A DNA stretch of 51,145 nucleotides from Palleronia pelagia (GTDB lineage Bacteria > Pseudomonadota > Alphaproteobacteria > Rhodobacterales > Rhodobacteraceae): the NCBI RefSeq assembly GCF_900110115.1, contig NZ_FOCM01000012.1, forward strand, positions 1 through 51,145, read 5' to 3'. Within the stretch, counting starts at the first letter, position 1. Each line of letters starts with the position of its first letter. The translations under genes were made by a program, and so were the position numbers. Under the pieces are notes generated by a model. It had not been told where the DNA came from. It searched no databases and worked only from the letters and a program-made list of their open reading frames with translations. This document shows, piece after piece, positions 39,879-47,430 of the stretch.

Positions 39879-41800
39879 TCTGGGCGCTGGCATATCTGCC
39901 GGTTCTGGCCGGTCTGGCGATCTGGGCCATCGGCGGCACGCGGGCGCGGCTGGCGACGCTGGGGGCCGGGGCGGCAGCCGCGACGCTGGCCCTGGCGCTC
40001 ATTTCTGGCGACCAGACAGGACGCTTCGTCTGGTCTGAGTTGCTCGTGCTACAGGCCGCCCTGCCCCCGCTGGCCCATGCCACGGCCCTCCTCGTGCCCG
40101 CGATCCTGCTGCCGATCACGCTTTACGCCGCATCGCACGAAGACGGTCGCGGCCTGCCCCGGCTCATCGGGTTGATGCTGGTCTTCACCGGCGGCATGGA
40201 ACTGGTCATCATTGCCGCCGACCTGGTGACGCTGCTGATCGGGTGGGAAATCGTCGGCGCCTGTTCCTGGGCCCTGATCGGCCACAAGTGGCGGCAGCAG
40301 GAACCGGGCCTGTCGGCCAATTTCGCCTTCGTCCTGGCCCGCACGGGGGATCTGGGTCTTTTCATCGCGCTGATGGCGACCGTCACCGCGACGGGCAGCG
40401 CCAGCTATGGGGCGCTTGGCACGCTCTACGGCTGGCCGCTGACGCTGGCGGCGTTCGGGCTGCTTCTCGCGGCGGTGTCGAAGGCCGGTCAGGTGCCGTT
40501 CGCGCCATGGCTGTTCCGCGCCATGGACGGACCGACTTCGGTATCCGCTTTGCTGCATTCAGCAACGATGGTGGCCGCGGGGGCCTATATCCTCGCACGC
40601 CTGCATCCCCAGCTTTCGGCCGCGCCCGGCTTCGGCCCGGCGGCGATGGTGATCGGACTTGCCACCGCGATCCTCGGCGGCGTCGTGGCCCTGCGCCAGA
40701 CCCACGCAAAGAAGCTTCTGGCCGGATCGACCTCGGCGCAGATGGGCCTGATGATCGCCACAATCGGCGCGGGCTTTCCGGGCGTCGCGGTGCTGCACCT
40801 GATCGTCCACGCCGCGACTAAGGCCGCGCTGTTCTGTGCCGCGGGCGTTGCCCACCGCGTCACCGACACGTTCGATCTGCGCCGGATGGGTCTGGCGCGC
40901 GCCCTGCCCGCCACCACGGCCCTGACCGTCATCGCCGCCCTGTCGCTGGCCGCCGTGCCGCCCCTGTCCGGCGGCTGGAGCAAGGAAGAAATGGTCAAGG
41001 CCCTGGAACATGCGGGGCCGTTCTGGGCCGCCGCGATCATCCTCGCGGGCGGGTTGAGCGCCGCCTACGCCACCCGCTTCGCCATCGCCGCCTTCGGGCC
41101 GGGCGAAGATCGGGATAGCACGGTCAAACGGGGCGAGCTGGCCGGGCTCGCCCTGCTGTCCGGTGCCGTGCTGGCGCTTTCGGCGCTGTGGTGGCCGCCC
41201 GTCCACGACGTTGTCGCCGCCCGGATCGGTGCGGACTTGCCCGAAGGGTCCCGCCTCGGACTTCTCGCGTCGCTTGCCGCCGTGGCGTTCGGTATCCTCG
41301 CGGGCCTACGCGCCGCGCGGTCCGATACCGAAGCCCCGGCGATGGAATGGCTGGGTCTGCCCGCGCTTTACGAACATGGCCTCATCCGGCCATTCCATGC
41401 TCTCGCGATCATGGCCGCGCGGGCGGATGACCGGGTTATTGACTTGATTCCGCGCGGCGCGGCGACCGTGGCGATATTCCTTGCCGACGGCCTGTCGCGC
41501 GCCGATGACGATACGCTGGACGGGCTCGCGCCGGGCGCGGCCGGGGCGGCGATGTCGACCGGCGGACAGATCTGGCGCGGCGCTGTCGGGACCGCGGTGC
41601 GCGCGACGTCCGGCCTTGCAGCGCTGGGTGCCGGTCTCGGCGAGCGGCTGAGCGACCTTATCCCCACCGGCAGCGGACGCATCGCGGGCATGGCGGGCGC
41701 GGACCTGCGACGGCTGCAGACCGGGCTCGCGCATCACTACTACACCATTCTCGTGGCGGGCTTCGCGTTGGCCGTGGCGCTACTGATTTTCGGAGGCTGA
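39875..41800 (+). CDS. NuoL-like antiporter-type subunit
   Basis: A 641-residue protein with about 16 helices. It keeps the NuoL/MrpA features GWEIVGACSWALIGHKW (helix 5 Glu), AVSKAGQVPFAPWLFRAMDG (helix 7 Lys), LLHSATMVAAGAYILARLHP, HAATKAALFCAAG and SGGWSKEE. The C-terminal part (about 490-641) contains the long lateral-helix region and a last membrane helix. It should form one proton channel of the complex. It overlaps nuoK by ATGA; nuoM starts 4 bases after its end. Confidence 0.94.
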   Translation: MIWALAYLPVLAGLAIWAIGGTRARLATLGAGAAAATLALALISGDQTGRFVWSELLVLQAALPPLAHATALLVPAILLPITLYAASHEDGRGLPRLIGLMLVFTGGMELVIIAADLVTLLIGWEIVGACSWALIGHKWRQQEPGLSANFAFVLARTGDLGLFIALMATVTATGSASYGALGTLYGWPLTLAAFGLLLAAVSKAGQVPFAPWLFRAMDGPTSVSALLHSATMVAAGAYILARLHPQLSAAPGFGPAAMVIGLATAILGGVVALRQTHAKKLLAGSTSAQMGLMIATIGAGFPGVAVLHLIVHAATKAALFCAAGVAHRVTDTFDLRRMGLARALPATTALTVIAALSLAAVPPLSGGWSKEEMVKALEHAGPFWAAAIILAGGLSAAYATRFAIAAFGPGEDRDSTVKRGELAGLALLSGAVLALSALWWPPVHDVVAARIGADLPEGSRLGLLASLAAVAFGILAGLRAARSDTEAPAMEWLGLPALYEHGLIRPFHALAIMAARADDRVIDLIPRGAATVAIFLADGLSRADDDTLDGLAPGAAGAAMSTGGQIWRGAVGTAVRATSGLAALGAGLGERLSDLIPTGSGRIAGMAGADLRRLQTGLAHHYYTILVAGFALAVALLIFGG

Positions 41801-41804
41801 ACCC

Positions 41805-43277
41805 GTGTTGACACTTGCCATTCTGATCCCGCTGCTGGCGTCTCTGATCCTTGCCTTCGTGCCGATCGGCGAGGTTGCATCGCGCTGGACCGCCACCGGA
41901 GCCGCCGCACTGTCGCTTGTGGCTCTGGTGATCGTCTGGGCGGGCGGCGGCGACGGCTTTCGCGCCGTGGCCGAAGTGCCGTGGATCCCGACCCTCGGGA
42001 TCGCCTGGCGCGTGGGCGTCGACGGCATGTCGCTGGGGCTGGCGCTGATGAGCGCGCTGATCTTCGTCGCCGCGACCGCCTGGCCGCTGAAGCTGCACGA
42101 TGCGCGCGCCTACTACGCCTGGATGGCGTTCCTTGCGGGCGTGTCCATCGGTCTCTTCGTCACGCTCGACCTGATCGTCTTTTACGTGTTCTTCGATCTC
42201 AGCCTTGTCGGCATGTATTTCCTCATCGGTCGCTGGGGCCATGGCGACGCGCAGCATGCGGCGCTCAAATTCTTCGTCTATACGCTCGCGGGCTCGCTGC
42301 TGATCCTGATCGGGATCATCGTGCTGGCGCTGAACATGCCGACACTGACCTTCGACATGCGCGCGATGATCGACAGCCCGCCGCTGGCCGCCGCGGGGAT
42401 GGTGCCCGGTCTGGTGTTCCTCGCCTTCGTCATCGGCTTCGGGATCAAGACGCCGGTTTTCCCGGTCCATACCTGGCTGCCGCCCGCCCATGTCAACGCG
42501 CCGGGGCCCGCCTCGGCCATCCTGGCGGGCGTGCTGCTGAAGATGGGCACCTACGGGCTGATCCGCATCCCGCTGCAGATGATGCCCGACACCTTCGCCC
42601 GCTGGGCCCTGCCGCTGGCGATCGTCGGCGTAATCTCGATCCTCTGGGGCAGCATCGTCGCCTTCGCCCAAGACAACCTGAAGCGTCGCATCGCCTACAC
42701 CTCGGTCAACCACATGGGCTACACCGTTCTGGGCATCGCGGTGGCGGGATCCGCGCTGGGGTCCGAGACCGCACGCCAGCTGGCCATGACCGGCGCGGTG
42801 GTCGAGATGATCGCCCACGGCCTGATCACGGGCGCATTGTTCCTGATCGCGGGCGCAGTCTGGCAGCGGACCGGGGATTACCACCTGCCCAATTTCGGCG
42901 GGTTGGCGGGCCCCGCCCCGCGGCTGACGGGTGCGGCCACGCTGGCGGCCTTTGCGTCGCTGGGCCTGCCGGGTCTGGCCGGTTTCGTGGCCGAGCTGCA
43001 CATCTTCCTCGGTGCCTTCGGCGTCTATCCCTGGCTGGCGGCCATCGGTCTTCTGGGTATCCTGATCACCGCCGCGCTGTTCCTGCGGATGCTGCGGCAG
43101 ATGTTCTTCGGCGACCTGCCGAAAGAACGCGCGGGTTTCACCGATCTCGACCGGACCGAAACGGCGCTTTTGGCGGGCTTACTGGTCCTTGTCGTGCTGA
43201 TCGGCGTCTGGCCCACGTGGCTGTTGTCGCTCATCGACGCCGCTTCCCTTATTCCGGCCCCCGGCGCAGGGGGCTGA
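41805..43277 (+). CDS. NuoM-like antiporter-type subunit
   Basis: A 490-residue protein with about 14 helices. Typical segments are GIKTPVFPVHTWLPPAHVNA, ASAILAGVLLKMGTYGLIRI, AYTSVNHMGYTVLGIAV and HGLITGALFLIAGAVW. The helix-5 Glu (FYVFFEAxLIPM in NuoM) is Asp here (FYVFFDLSLVGMYFLIG), a conservative change. The helix-7 Lys is kept. It starts with GTG at 41805 after 4 bases from nuoL and is followed by nuoN after one base. Confidence 0.94.
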   Translation: MLTLAILIPLLASLILAFVPIGEVASRWTATGAAALSLVALVIVWAGGGDGFRAVAEVPWIPTLGIAWRVGVDGMSLGLALMSALIFVAATAWPLKLHDARAYYAWMAFLAGVSIGLFVTLDLIVFYVFFDLSLVGMYFLIGRWGHGDAQHAALKFFVYTLAGSLLILIGIIVLALNMPTLTFDMRAMIDSPPLAAAGMVPGLVFLAFVIGFGIKTPVFPVHTWLPPAHVNAPGPASAILAGVLLKMGTYGLIRIPLQMMPDTFARWALPLAIVGVISILWGSIVAFAQDNLKRRIAYTSVNHMGYTVLGIAVAGSALGSETARQLAMTGAVVEMIAHGLITGALFLIAGAVWQRTGDYHLPNFGGLAGPAPRLTGAATLAAFASLGLPGLAGFVAELHIFLGAFGVYPWLAAIGLLGILITAALFLRMLRQMFFGDLPKERAGFTDLDRTETALLAGLLVLVVLIGVWPTWLLSLIDAASLIPAPGAGG

Positions 43278-43278
43278 C

Positions 43279-44670
43279 ATGCCCATCGGCGATCTCGCCC
43301 CGGAACTGACGGTCCTGTTGACCGCCGTTGCCGTGCTTCTGCTGGCGATGGTCCTGCCGCAGCGCCGCCACGGCTGGTGCGCCCTGCTGGCGGCGGCGGG
43401 GCTGGCCCTGTCCATGGCTCTCGCATGGGCACAGGCCGACGCGCACCGTCTGACCTTTTCGGGCACCTTCGCTTTGGACGGTGCCACGACATGGGCGCGG
43501 TTCGCCATACCCGGATTGACGATCCTTTGCGTCGGCCTCGCACCGCGCTGGTTCGCCACCGACCGCCGACACGGCGAATTCTACGCGATGCTTCTGTTCT
43601 CCACCCTTGGCGCGATGGCGATGGCCGGGGCGGCGGATCTGATGCAATTGGTGATGGGCGTGCTGCTGTCGTCGGTCACGGGATACGTTCTGGCCGCCTA
43701 TCACCGCGACTGGGCGATCTCGCTGGAAGCGGGAATGAAGTATTTCCTGGTCGGCGCATTGGCCAACGCGCTTCTGGTGATCGGCGTGGTCTTCGTGATG
43801 GGCATGGCGGGCAGCACCGATTACCGCGACCTCGCCGGCGCGATCCCGGACAATCCCGTCGCGCTTGCGGGCCTGACCCTCGTGCTGATGGGCCTGTTCT
43901 TCAAGCTGGGTGCCGTGCCCGCCCATACCTGGGTGCCGGACGTCGCCGAAGGCGCGCCCGCCCCTGCGGCCGCGTTCCTGACCGTGATCCCCAAGCTTGC
44001 CGCGGCCGTGGCGCTCTACCGCTTGGTCGCGCTGACCCCCGAAACGCAAGCCCTGCCGCTGCTTGTCGCGCTGGTGGCTGCCGCGACGATGACGGTCGGC
44101 AACCTTTGCGCGCTGTGGCAGGACGATGTACGCCGCCTTGTCGGGTGGTCGTCGATCAGCCAGACGGGCTACGCGCTGATGGCCGTCGCCGTGGCGGGCG
44201 CGGTCCCGGACGCCCTGCCCGCGCTCCTGGCTTTCATGAGCGTCTATGGCATCGCCAACCTGCTCGCCTTCGCGGCCATCGTCGAATTGCGGGGACGCAC
44301 TGCCATCGCGGACTACCGTGGTTTGATCAGAAAGCACCCCGGCCCGGCAATCGCCCTGACACTTGCCTTCCTGTCCTTCGTCGGCATCCCGCCGCTTGCC
44401 GGATTCCTGGGGAAGTTCGCGTTGTTCGTGGCCACGCTCGAAGCGGGTCTGGCCTGGCTCGTCGTTGTAGCCGTCGCCAACACAATCCTTTCGCTGTTCT
44501 ACTACCTGCGTGTCATCGGGCCCGCGGTGTTTTCCCGACCCGAAGGCGCGATGGCGACGCTGGGCGGCACGGCGCGCGCCACGTTCTGGGCCCTGTTCGC
44601 GCTGCTTCTGGCCACCACATTCCTCTGGTCCCCCGTCTGGTCCGCCCTGCCCCGCGCCCTGCTGCCGTGA
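43279..44670 (+). CDS. NuoN-like antiporter-type subunit
   Basis: A 463-residue protein with about 14 helices: SLEAGMKYFLVGALANALL, FFKLGAVPAHTWVPDVAEGA, AFLTVIPKLAAAVALYRL and RLVGWSSISQTGYALMA. Both helix Lys residues are present, but the helix-5 Glu of NuoN (GLELLSLALYVL) is replaced by Leu (GVLLSSVTGYVL). One of the three proton channels may therefore be altered. It ends the operon, 30 bases from the convergent repressor gene. Homologues of Mrp-type antiporters (MrpB, E, F, G) are absent, so the order A-BD-H-J-K-L-M-N points to complex I. Confidence 0.93.
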   Translation: MPIGDLAPELTVLLTAVAVLLLAMVLPQRRHGWCALLAAAGLALSMALAWAQADAHRLTFSGTFALDGATTWARFAIPGLTILCVGLAPRWFATDRRHGEFYAMLLFSTLGAMAMAGAADLMQLVMGVLLSSVTGYVLAAYHRDWAISLEAGMKYFLVGALANALLVIGVVFVMGMAGSTDYRDLAGAIPDNPVALAGLTLVLMGLFFKLGAVPAHTWVPDVAEGAPAPAAAFLTVIPKLAAAVALYRLVALTPETQALPLLVALVAAATMTVGNLCALWQDDVRRLVGWSSISQTGYALMAVAVAGAVPDALPALLAFMSVYGIANLLAFAAIVELRGRTAIADYRGLIRKHPGPAIALTLAFLSFVGIPPLAGFLGKFALFVATLEAGLAWLVVVAVANTILSLFYYLRVIGPAVFSRPEGAMATLGGTARATFWALFALLLATTFLWSPVWSALPRALLP

Positions 44671-44700
44671 ACGCGACCTTGCCGCACCGCACCGAACGGG

Positions 44701-45039
44701 TCAGACGTCCGGGGGCCGCTCCTCGTCCCCCGCATCCGCGCAGTAGATTCGGTAAAGCGCGTCGATCAGATCGTGCAGGCGCGGATCGGCGATGCGGTAG
44801 AAGATGCTTTGGCTTTCGCGCCGCGTCGCGACCATGCCCGCCGCGCGAAGGCGGGCAAGGTGCTGGCTGAGCGCCGATTGGCTAAGCGCAAGCTGGCCCT
44901 GCAGCGCGCCCACCGATCGCTCGCCCTCCAACAGGTGGCACAGAACCATCAGACGGTTGGCATTCGACAACAGCGCCAGCTGCTCGGCCACGTCCGCCGC
45001 GCGCGCCTGCAGGACCGGCAGCGGCGGACGGTTCTTCAT
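44701..45039 (-). CDS. bigR: ArsR-family persulfide-responsive repressor (BigR/SqrR-like)
   Basis: A 112-residue winged-helix protein (121 if the ATG at 45066 is used). RLMVLCHLLEGERSVGALQG and ALSQSALSQHLARLRAAGMV form the ArsR DNA-binding domain; one Cys in VLCHL and one in YRIYCADAG are placed as in BigR/SqrR, which form a di- or polysulfide bond when persulfide appears. I prefer the start at 45039 because the longer start would put the operator palindrome (45051-45065) inside the coding region. It is divergent from sulfur-metabolism genes and convergent with nuoN. Confidence 0.85.
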   Translation of the reverse strand: MKNRPPLPVLQARAADVAEQLALLSNANRLMVLCHLLEGERSVGALQGQLALSQSALSQHLARLRAAGMVATRRESQSIFYRIADPRLHDLIDALYRIYCADAGDEERPPDV

Positions 45040-45049
45040 ATTATTAGAG

Positions 45050-45078
45050 TTGACTAATTTAGTCATGACTTACATATA
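45050..45078 (+). promoter_or_regulatory. Promoter and palindromic operator of the sulfide operon
   Basis: -35 TTGACT (45050-45055), 17-base spacer and -10 CATATA (45073-45078). The palindrome TGACTAATTTAGTCA (45051-45065), with 7-bp perfect arms, covers the -35 and half of the spacer, so a bound BigR-like repressor would block polymerase. Confidence 0.75.
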
Positions 45079-45124
45079 TCACGGCGTAGGTCAGATATCC
45101 ATACAGCAATCGAAAGGATCGTGG

Positions 45125-45574
45125 ATGGAACCGGTCGTCGCAACGCCCTTCACACCGTGGCTGTCGCTTTTCGGTGGCATCCTGATCGGCCTTGCCGCGG
45201 TCATGGTCATGGGTCTGTTCGGCAAGATCGCCGGGATCACCGGCATATCGAAGGGCCTGACATCGGCGGTGGCCGGCACCGGCGGGCCTGCGGATCGCGG
45301 CTGGCGGTTCGCGGTTCTGCTGGGATTGATCGCGGCCCCGCTGGCCGTGCTCCTGGCGACGGGATCCTTACCGCAGCAGACCGTGCCAATTAACCTCTGG
45401 GGCATGGCGCTGGCCGGTCTTCTGGTCGGGTTCGGCACGGCCTTCGGGTCGGGTTGCACGTCCGGGCACGGGGTCTGCGGTCTGGCGCGTCTATCGCCGC
45501 GGTCTGCGGCGGCTGTCGCCACCTTCCTCGTCGCGGCCGTCGCGACGACCACCTTCATCCGCCACGCCATCTAG
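45125..45574 (+). CDS. YeeE/YedE-family sulfur transporter half (PmpA-like)
   Basis: A 149-residue membrane protein from the ATG at 45125 behind AAGGA. It has about four helices, the central motif AFGSGCTSGHGVCGLARLSP typical of the first half of YeeE/YedE (TsuA-like) proteins, and a C-terminal helix. The Cys residues handle thiosulfate or other reduced sulfur species. It is the first gene of a unit of two transporter halves, hydrolase and rhodanese under BigR-like control. Confidence 0.9.
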   Translation: MEPVVATPFTPWLSLFGGILIGLAAVMVMGLFGKIAGITGISKGLTSAVAGTGGPADRGWRFAVLLGLIAAPLAVLLATGSLPQQTVPINLWGMALAGLLVGFGTAFGSGCTSGHGVCGLARLSPRSAAAVATFLVAAVATTTFIRHAI

Positions 45575-45585
45575 GGAGACCCGTC

Positions 45586-46020
45586 ATGCGCAACGCCATG
45601 GGCTTCGTCGCGGGTCTGATCTTCGGGATCGGGCTGATCGTGTCGGGCATGTCCGACCCGGCGAAGGTGCTGAACTTCCTGGACATATTGGGGCCGTGGG
45701 ATCCCAGCCTCGCCTTCGTGATGGGCGGCGCGTCGGTGACGGCCTTCCTGGGCTATCGTCTGGTCTGGCGTCGCGACGCGCCCGTGCTGGGTAAAACGTT
45801 CGACCTGCCGACAGGCACGACCATCGACGCGCCGCTGCTGACCGGCGCCGCGATCTTCGGTGCGGGATGGGGCTTGGGCGGCTTCTGCCCCGGTCCCGCC
45901 TGGACATCGCTGGCGATGGGGGCACCTGGCACGCTGGTGTTCCTGCCCGCGATGCTGGTCGGGATCGTGCTGGCCGATCTCGGCAAATCCGCGACCCGTC
46001 TCGCAAGCAAAGGAGCGTGA
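45586..46020 (+). CDS. YeeE/YedE-family sulfur transporter half (PmpB-like)
   Basis: A 144-residue protein from ATG 45586 with GLIFGIGLIVSGMSDPAKVL and GAAIFGAGWGLGGFCPGPAW, the motifs of the second half of YeeE/YedE. Together with the preceding gene it forms the split PmpA/PmpB pair seen next to bigR in Alphaproteobacteria. GGAG precedes the start by 8 bases. Confidence 0.9.
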   Translation: MRNAMGFVAGLIFGIGLIVSGMSDPAKVLNFLDILGPWDPSLAFVMGGASVTAFLGYRLVWRRDAPVLGKTFDLPTGTTIDAPLLTGAAIFGAGWGLGGFCPGPAWTSLAMGAPGTLVFLPAMLVGIVLADLGKSATRLASKGA

Positions 46021-46023
46021 TCC

Positions 46024-46935
46024 ATGTCCGAACTGAACGACCCCATCGTCCGCCTTTCGGCCTCAACCGGTCCCGACAGCCCCGATGTCTGGGGGATCTA
46101 CGAGCCCGATACCGGCTCGATCCAGTATATCTGCGCCGACCCGGCGACGAAGAAGGCGGTCCTGATCGACGTGGTACTGAACTTCGACCCCGCGAGCTTC
46201 GCGCTGAGCGAGCGCAGCATGGAGCAGGTGCTGGGCCTGGTCGAAAAGCATGACCTGCACGTCGAATGGGTGCTCGACACCCACCCCCATGCCGACCACG
46301 TGATGGCCTCGGCGCGGCTGAAGGAGCGCATCGGCGCTCCCAACGCTATTGGTGAAAAGGTGCGCGAGATCGCAGACCTCTGGCGCGACTATTACAACAC
46401 GCCCGAGGCCTTCGATCCGGACCGCGATTTCGACCGGCTTTTCGAGGATGGCGACACGTTCCGCGTCGGCGATCTGGAGCTGCGCGTGACGCTGTCGCCG
46501 GACCACACACTGGGCTCGATCACCTATCTCTGCGGCGATGCGGCCTTCGTGCATGACACGCTGATGCAGCCCGACAGCGGCACGGCACGCGCCGACTTTC
46601 CCGGTGGCTCGGCCGACGACCTCTGGTATTCGCTACAAGACATTCTGTCCCTGCCGAAGGAGACGCGGCTGGTCGTCGGCCACGATTACGGGGCCGAAGG
46701 GCGCGACACGCCGGAATGGGAGGCCACGGTCGCCGAGCACAAGGCCCGAAACGTCCATGTCAAGGACGGCACCGACAAGCGCGACTATATCGAGAAGCGC
46801 GAGGCGCGGGACACCACGCTGGCCCTGCCCGACCGGATGCTGGCGGCATTGCAGATCAACCTGCGCGCCGGGCGGCTGCCCGAGGCCGAGAACGACGGTG
46901 CGCACTATCTCAAGATTCCGCTCAATAAGTTCTGA
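46024..46935 (+). CDS. blh: Metallo-beta-lactamase-fold persulfide dioxygenase-like hydrolase (Blh)
   Basis: A 303-residue cytosolic metal-dependent protein. Motifs in order: VLDTHPHADHVMASARL (HxHxDH metal site), SPDHTLGSITYL, AAFVHDTLMQPDSGTARADF and VVGHDYGAEGRDTPEW. The DTLMQPDSGTAR stretch is typical of the ETHE1/Blh persulfide dioxygenase group, which oxidises glutathione persulfide to sulfite. It starts 3 bases after the transporter gene and is followed by rhodanese after 12 bases. Confidence 0.93.
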   Translation: MSELNDPIVRLSASTGPDSPDVWGIYEPDTGSIQYICADPATKKAVLIDVVLNFDPASFALSERSMEQVLGLVEKHDLHVEWVLDTHPHADHVMASARLKERIGAPNAIGEKVREIADLWRDYYNTPEAFDPDRDFDRLFEDGDTFRVGDLELRVTLSPDHTLGSITYLCGDAAFVHDTLMQPDSGTARADFPGGSADDLWYSLQDILSLPKETRLVVGHDYGAEGRDTPEWEATVAEHKARNVHVKDGTDKRDYIEKREARDTTLALPDRMLAALQINLRAGRLPEAENDGAHYLKIPLNKF

Positions 46936-46947
46936 AAGGCGAAAAAT

Positions 46948-47334
46948 ATGGCAAAATCCCTGAAAGCCCTCGTGGCAGAGGCCCGGTCGCGCGTCGATGC
47001 GATCAGCCCTACGGACGCGCATAAAGCAGCGCGGGACGGCGACGTGATCCTCGACGTGCGCGAACCGGTCGAACTGGACAGCGACGGTGCCATCGCGGGC
47101 GCGATCCACATCCCCCGCGGCCTAGCCGAAGCGCAGGCCGACCCCGACACCGGCAAGGCCAACGATGCCCTGACCGCCAAACGCGGCGGCGGTGGCCGGG
47201 TCCACGTCCTGTGCGCCTCGGGCGCCCGCGCGGCGCTTGCGGCCGACAGCCTGCGACAGATGGGCTACGAGGCCACGGTGATCGAAGGCGGGCTTGAGGG
47301 CTGGAAAAAGGCGGACCTGCCGCTGAAGGACTAG
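46948..47334 (+). CDS. Rhodanese-domain sulfurtransferase
   Basis: A 128-residue single rhodanese domain: DGDVILDVREPVEL, GAIAGAIHIPRGL, the active-site loop VHVLCASGARAALAA with the catalytic Cys, and YEATVIEGGLEGWKKADLPL. It transfers sulfane sulfur to acceptors, completing the sulfide detoxification unit. Confidence 0.94.
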   Translation: MAKSLKALVAEARSRVDAISPTDAHKAARDGDVILDVREPVELDSDGAIAGAIHIPRGLAEAQADPDTGKANDALTAKRGGGGRVHVLCASGARAALAADSLRQMGYEATVIEGGLEGWKKADLPLKD

Positions 47335-47430
47335 CAGGGAATGCCGTGTCATCGAAGGCATCTGTCCCCTTCCCGCCCTCTCGAACCAAAACGCTGCCGA
47401 CGCAAGTCTTCCCATGACGGAGCACTTCCA

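Noticed and set aside
41658-43001. A 447-codon minus-strand frame rich in His, Gln and Asp
   Set aside because: Antisense to the NuoM-like gene; the His-rich look comes from reverse-complemented membrane codons.
36877-44670. Mrp Na+/H+ antiporter or hydrogenase-4 operon
   Set aside because: NuoA-, H-, J- and K-like genes are present, MrpB/E/F/G are missing, and no Ni-Fe site or Fe-S subunit is encoded.
36877-44670. DabAB-type inorganic carbon pump
   Set aside because: There is no DabA homologue with carbonic-anhydrase-like zinc site; the extra soluble protein resembles NuoB/NuoD instead.
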